A model generated the notes under the pieces. That model worked only from the letters and a program-made list of their open reading frames with translations, ran no database searches and was not told the DNA's origin. The translations under genes were made by a program, and so were the position numbers. From assembly GCF_946479715.1 (NCBI RefSeq), contig NZ_CAMLHF010000120.1, forward strand, positions 1 to 16,679: DNA of 16,679 nucleotides, written 5' to 3'. This document shows positions 13,394 through 16,679 of the stretch, piece after piece (position 1 is the first letter of the stretch; every line of letters begins with the position of its first letter). The stretch comes from an uncultured Pedobacter sp. Lineage in GTDB: Bacteria; Bacteroidota; Bacteroidia; Sphingobacteriales; Sphingobacteriaceae.

Positions 13394-16300
13394 TTACAAT
13401 GTGATGTTCAATCCAATAGTTCCAATTACAGGCACTGGAAAACCGTAATTTGGGGTTTCCGGATCGGTACCGGTAAACGACTTACTCTTGATCGTAAATA
13501 GATTACTTCCCTGTATGAATACGCGGGCATTCTGAATTTTCGATTTAAACACACGCTTAAGGTTATAGCCAAGTTGTAAGTTTCTTAGTTTTAAATAAGA
13601 GCCATCTTCAATAAAATAGGTTGATGACCTGCCCTCGTTATTATTATCAATTAAGGTAAGTGCAGGAATGGTTGAGGATGGGTTAGATGGAGTCCATGCA
13701 TCAAGAGTTCTCTGGCCCCAGTTTGTCCCTGTCCACAATGATGAAAAATCAGTGTACGTCTTAAATTCATTTGTTACTTTGATACTAATTGCCTGTACAA
13801 AGAAGCTAAGATCAAAGTCTTTGTAGGTAAAGGAAGCGTTTAAACCATAAGTAAATTTAGGACTGGCATTACCTATAAAATCTCTGTCCTTATCATCTAT
13901 AACATGATCTCCATTTAAATCTTTATATCTGATCCGGCCAATTCCTTTTCCAGGCTGAGCCGCTGAAGAATTTACTTCCTCTGCATTTTGAAACAAGCCA
14001 TCGGCTATATACCCAAAGAACGAATTAATTGGTCTGTTCAAAACAGTTTTATCGGTTCCATTACCCGGATAAGAAGCTAAAACATCCTGTGGCAAATAAG
14101 TAACTTCATTTCGGTATAATGAAAAATTACCCGTCAGATTCATTGAAAAATCATCAGAAAACTTGTTATCGTAAGACAGTAAGGCATCAAATCCTTTATT
14201 ACGCATCGAAGCCCCATTGATGTATTTACTACCTCCATCACCCAAAACAGCCAGATAAGCCGGTTTAATTAAAATATCGGAGGTATTTTTAATAAAATAA
14301 TCAAATGAACCGGTGATTTTGTTGTTTAACAAACCAAAATCTAAACCAAAATTAGATTCTTGCAGAGACTCCCATTTCAGGGCATTATTGCCCCTTTGTA
14401 TTGAAGTAAAACCCGATGGCAGTAATCCGGAACCGCTTCCTGTAATATCATAAGCACTTCCTGAATCGAAATCCCATGTTGGGTCCATACCATATATAGC
14501 AGCATACAAAGCCCTGTTAGCATTATTCGGAATTTCCTGATTACCCGATTTACCCCAGCCATATCTAAGTTTTAAATCAGAAATAAAAGGAAGCTTTTTC
14601 ATAAACTCTTCCTCGCTAACGCGCCATCCGGCAGAAAATGCAGGGAATGTACCGTAACGGTTATCTTGTCCGAAACGCGAAGAACCATCTCTTCTTATAG
14701 TAGCTGAAACAATGTATCTGTCATTAAAAACATAGTTTACTTTTCCAAAATAAGAGAGCAGCGAATTTCCTGACCCTATTCCATCATTTAAAGTATTGCC
14801 TGTTGCAGCGCCCAGATAAGAATAATCTATAGTTTCTAAGGCTAAGCCTTGTCTGCTGGCAAGAAATGATTGATTGATATTTTTAATCTGTTCATGACCA
14901 AGCAAAAATTCAACCTGATGTTTATTGCTAGTCAATTTGTAGTTAAGTGTATTTTGCCAAACTATGTTGCCATCGTAATTTTGTGAATTGGTAACCTGAT
15001 TAGATGGATCAGCTAAAAATCCTGAAACGTATGACTTACGCAGTGTTCTTTGATAAGTTCCATTATAATCAACCCCTAAACTTGTGCGTATATTTAATCC
15101 CGGAATAATATTATAATCTGCATATACATTTCCCATAATACGATAGAAATTACTTGAATTCTGTCTGTTGTCTTCTATCAATCTAACTGGGTTTTGTCTG
15201 TCAGTCATCCCCGAAGCAGGGCCACCCCATCCACCATCAACGGTATGTATCGGCACAATTGGCTGCTGTACAAGGGATGTAAACAGGATATCACTAACCG
15301 GTGTAAGTGCATTTTTTATATAGCTGGCAGTAAGATTTTCTCCTATTTTAAGCTTGGAATTTAAAAAATTAAAGTCCGTATTTAGTCTGGCTGTAAACTT
15401 GTCGTTTTTAGAAGACTTTACAATTCCCTTGTTTTGGTAGTAGCCTAAAGAAAACATGGTATTTCCTTTTTCATTGCCATTGCTCAAGGCAACATCATAT
15501 GATTGAATAATTGAATTTTGCGAGATGGCATCAAACCAATCAGTATTGGCAGGCCTCATGGTCTTAGCATTATCAATAAATTCAGGATAAATAACTTTAT
15601 TTAAAACTGGGTTATTCACATCATTATTCCAGTCAAATTGATAGATCTGATGCTTATTTGGATCCGCTTTATCATTAACAGCCGCCTGCCAGTAAGCTCT
15701 GCCTCTTCCTTCTGCATCCAGTGTTTTTAATTTTGTAGCATAGTTCTGAATAGAAGCAGAAACATTTACATCTATCTTTGAATATCCCGCTTTTGCTTTC
15801 TTAGTAGTGATAATGATTACCCCATTCGCAGCTCTTGAACCATAAATTGTAGATGAAGAAGCGTCTTTTAAAACCTGGATAGATTCAATATCATTAGGAT
15901 TTAATTCCTGCAAACCCCTCTTTGATGGTACACCATCTATTACATAAAGTGGATCATTGTTTCCTAAGGTTCCGATACCTCTAATCCTTACAGTAGCGCC
16001 GCCCGATGGAGAACCATCCGTAGTAATAAAAACTCCCGGCACCCGTCCTTGAAGAGACTTAACAGGATTCCCAACCGGTATATCTTTAATGCCTTTCACG
16101 TCTACAACATTTACGGCCCCGGTAATATCCTTCTTGCGTTCCTTCTGGTATCCGGTTACTACTACCTGATTCAAACTGGTACTTGCAACATTAAGTTTGA
16201 TCTGAATATTTTGAGAGTCGGCAGTAATAGTGTAACTATATGGATCGGCGCCCATATAAATAAACTTTATGGCTTGTCCATTCTCGGCGCTGATCTTGAA

Positions 16301-16474
16301 ATTCCCGTTCTGATCAGTAAGAACGGTAGTTTTAGTGCCTGGAATTGCTACTGTCACCGCCTCTAAAGGCACTGATTCTCCATCAGTTACCCTTCCGCTA
16401 ATGACTCTGGTTTGCCCAAAGCTCGCGCTTATCGCTATGAGCAGCAAGCTGCATAGCAAGAAAAATTTTCTCAT
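13394..16474 (-). CDS. susC: SusC/RagA-family TonB-dependent outer-membrane transporter
   Basis: The 1026-residue transporter has a signal peptide ending in ASFG-Q. A carboxypeptidase-regulatory-like domain covers about 22-100 (SGRVTDGESVPLEAVTVAIPG). The region VVVTGYQ at 104-110 marks the start of the plug, which contains the SusC hallmark RIRGIGTLGNNDPLYVIDGVP (163-183) and ends around 226. The long beta barrel ends in GTIGLNITL, giving the outer-membrane assembly terminus. It imports oligosaccharides with energy passed from TonB. It is paired with SusD (18-base gap) and follows the sugar kinase gene by 42 bases. Length is normal and no frameshift is seen. Confidence 0.96.
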   Translation of the reverse strand: MRKFFLLCSLLLIAISASFGQTRVISGRVTDGESVPLEAVTVAIPGTKTTVLTDQNGNFKISAENGQAIKFIYMGADPYSYTITADSQNIQIKLNVASTSLNQVVVTGYQKERKKDITGAVNVVDVKGIKDIPVGNPVKSLQGRVPGVFITTDGSPSGGATVRIRGIGTLGNNDPLYVIDGVPSKRGLQELNPNDIESIQVLKDASSSTIYGSRAANGVIIITTKKAKAGYSKIDVNVSASIQNYATKLKTLDAEGRGRAYWQAAVNDKADPNKHQIYQFDWNNDVNNPVLNKVIYPEFIDNAKTMRPANTDWFDAISQNSIIQSYDVALSNGNEKGNTMFSLGYYQNKGIVKSSKNDKFTARLNTDFNFLNSKLKIGENLTASYIKNALTPVSDILFTSLVQQPIVPIHTVDGGWGGPASGMTDRQNPVRLIEDNRQNSSNFYRIMGNVYADYNIIPGLNIRTSLGVDYNGTYQRTLRKSYVSGFLADPSNQVTNSQNYDGNIVWQNTLNYKLTSNKHQVEFLLGHEQIKNINQSFLASRQGLALETIDYSYLGAATGNTLNDGIGSGNSLLSYFGKVNYVFNDRYIVSATIRRDGSSRFGQDNRYGTFPAFSAGWRVSEEEFMKKLPFISDLKLRYGWGKSGNQEIPNNANRALYAAIYGMDPTWDFDSGSAYDITGSGSGLLPSGFTSIQRGNNALKWESLQESNFGLDFGLLNNKITGSFDYFIKNTSDILIKPAYLAVLGDGGSKYINGASMRNKGFDALLSYDNKFSDDFSMNLTGNFSLYRNEVTYLPQDVLASYPGNGTDKTVLNRPINSFFGYIADGLFQNAEEVNSSAAQPGKGIGRIRYKDLNGDHVIDDKDRDFIGNASPKFTYGLNASFTYKDFDLSFFVQAISIKVTNEFKTYTDFSSLWTGTNWGQRTLDAWTPSNPSSTIPALTLIDNNNEGRSSTYFIEDGSYLKLRNLQLGYNLKRVFKSKIQNARVFIQGSNLFTIKSKSFTGTDPETPNYGFPVPVIGTIGLNITL

Positions 16475-16489
16475 GATTTATTTGGTTAT

Positions 16490-16537
16490 GGTTTAAATAT
16501 TTGGTTGTTGTTTAGGTTATTTCGGTTTAAATATTTG
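16490..16537. repeat. 14-bp direct repeat in the kinase-susC junction
   Basis: GGTTTAAATATTTG occurs at 16490-16503 and again at 16524-16537, 34 bases apart. The second copy encodes the last residues of the kinase; the first lies in the susC leader. This suggests a local duplication of the kinase 3' end. Confidence 0.65.
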
Positions 16538-16679
16538 ATCTCTGAACTGAATATACTCGGCAATATCATACTGAGGACAGCCTCCTTTTTTGGTTGCAAT
16601 AAACCCGCCCATGGCTATCGCTTTCATTAATATATCTTTAGGTTGATCTTTAAGGTAATGACTGGCAATAAAAGCAGCC
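16517..16679 (-). CDS. PfkB-family carbohydrate kinase, probably fructokinase (partial, C-terminal end)
   Basis: Only the last 53 residues are inside the window, ending at the TAA complementary to 16517-16519. The fragment starts AAFIASHYL, just inside the second PfkB signature (GAGDAF-type); the preceding catalytic aspartate lies outside. It continues with a helix ILMKAIAMGGFIATKKGGCP, the normal ending of ribokinase/fructokinase-type kinases. Such enzymes phosphorylate sugars in the cytoplasm; fructose is inferred from the adjacent fructan import and GH32 genes. It is upstream of susC on the same strand with 42 bases between and is likely in the same operon. Sugar specificity cannot be read from this fragment. 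Confidence 0.8.
   Translation of the reverse strand, partial: AAFIASHYLKDQPKDILMKAIAMGGFIATKKGGCPQYDIAEYIQFRDQIFKPK

Noticed and set aside
16049..16366. 105-residue plus-strand ORF opposite susC.
   Set aside because: It is antisense to the conserved SusC plug and N-terminal domain; no promoter, signal or family pattern is visible.

Overview
The window comes from a Bacteroidota bacterium, most likely a Sphingobacteriaceae member close to Pedobacter. The evidence is a SusC/SusD pair, many lipoproteins of the 'lipobox then Cys-Lys-Lys' type, AT-rich DNA, almost no Shine-Dalgarno sequences, and several matches to the Bacteroidota -7 promoter element TAnnTTTG. The genus is an inference; no rRNA or tRNA gene is present.

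Left part (1-5.2 kb): a minus-strand pair encodes a lipoprotein of the 3-keto-disaccharide hydrolase (DUF1080) family followed by a 3-hydroxyisobutyrate-dehydrogenase-like oxidoreductase cut by the window edge. Divergent from it are two adjacent paralogous AraC-type regulators, then a small unrecognised lipoprotein gene that ends in a textbook 13-bp-stem terminator. A 93-aa protein resembling half of a CBS pair follows, convergent with a YugP-type membrane zinc peptidase; the two genes share a CTAG at their stops. A 64-aa hypothetical gene follows.

Middle part (5.3-9.9 kb): this is a respiratory/copper neighbourhood. On the minus strand are a His/Met-containing helical lipoprotein overlapping an SCO1 copper chaperone, preceded by a membrane-anchored protein with a C-x9-C-x3-C motif, and further upstream a one-base-overlapping fabH plus acyl-CoA thioesterase pair. 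Divergent on the plus strand are a second SCO1 paralogue and a lipoprotein cytochrome c. Between fabH and the second SCO gene lies a frameshifted fragment of the C-terminus of cobalamin-independent methionine synthase (metE), with a hairpin downstream of it. The convergent gap at 9.8-9.95 kb holds a long perfect palindrome with a partial extra copy of its arm, typical of a REP-like dispersed element.

Right part (9.95-16.68 kb): a compact fructan utilisation locus lies on the minus strand. In order of transcription it holds a PfkB-family sugar kinase (probably fructokinase, C-terminal end only), SusC, SusD and a secreted GH32 fructanase. SusC/SusD would take up fructo-oligosaccharides across the outer membrane, GH32 would release fructose, and the kinase would phosphorylate it.

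No phage, transposase, CRISPR array or clearly foreign island is seen. The least explained material is the metE relic with its leader hairpin, the putative copper cassette with a 15-bp tandem repeat upstream, and the REP-like palindrome.
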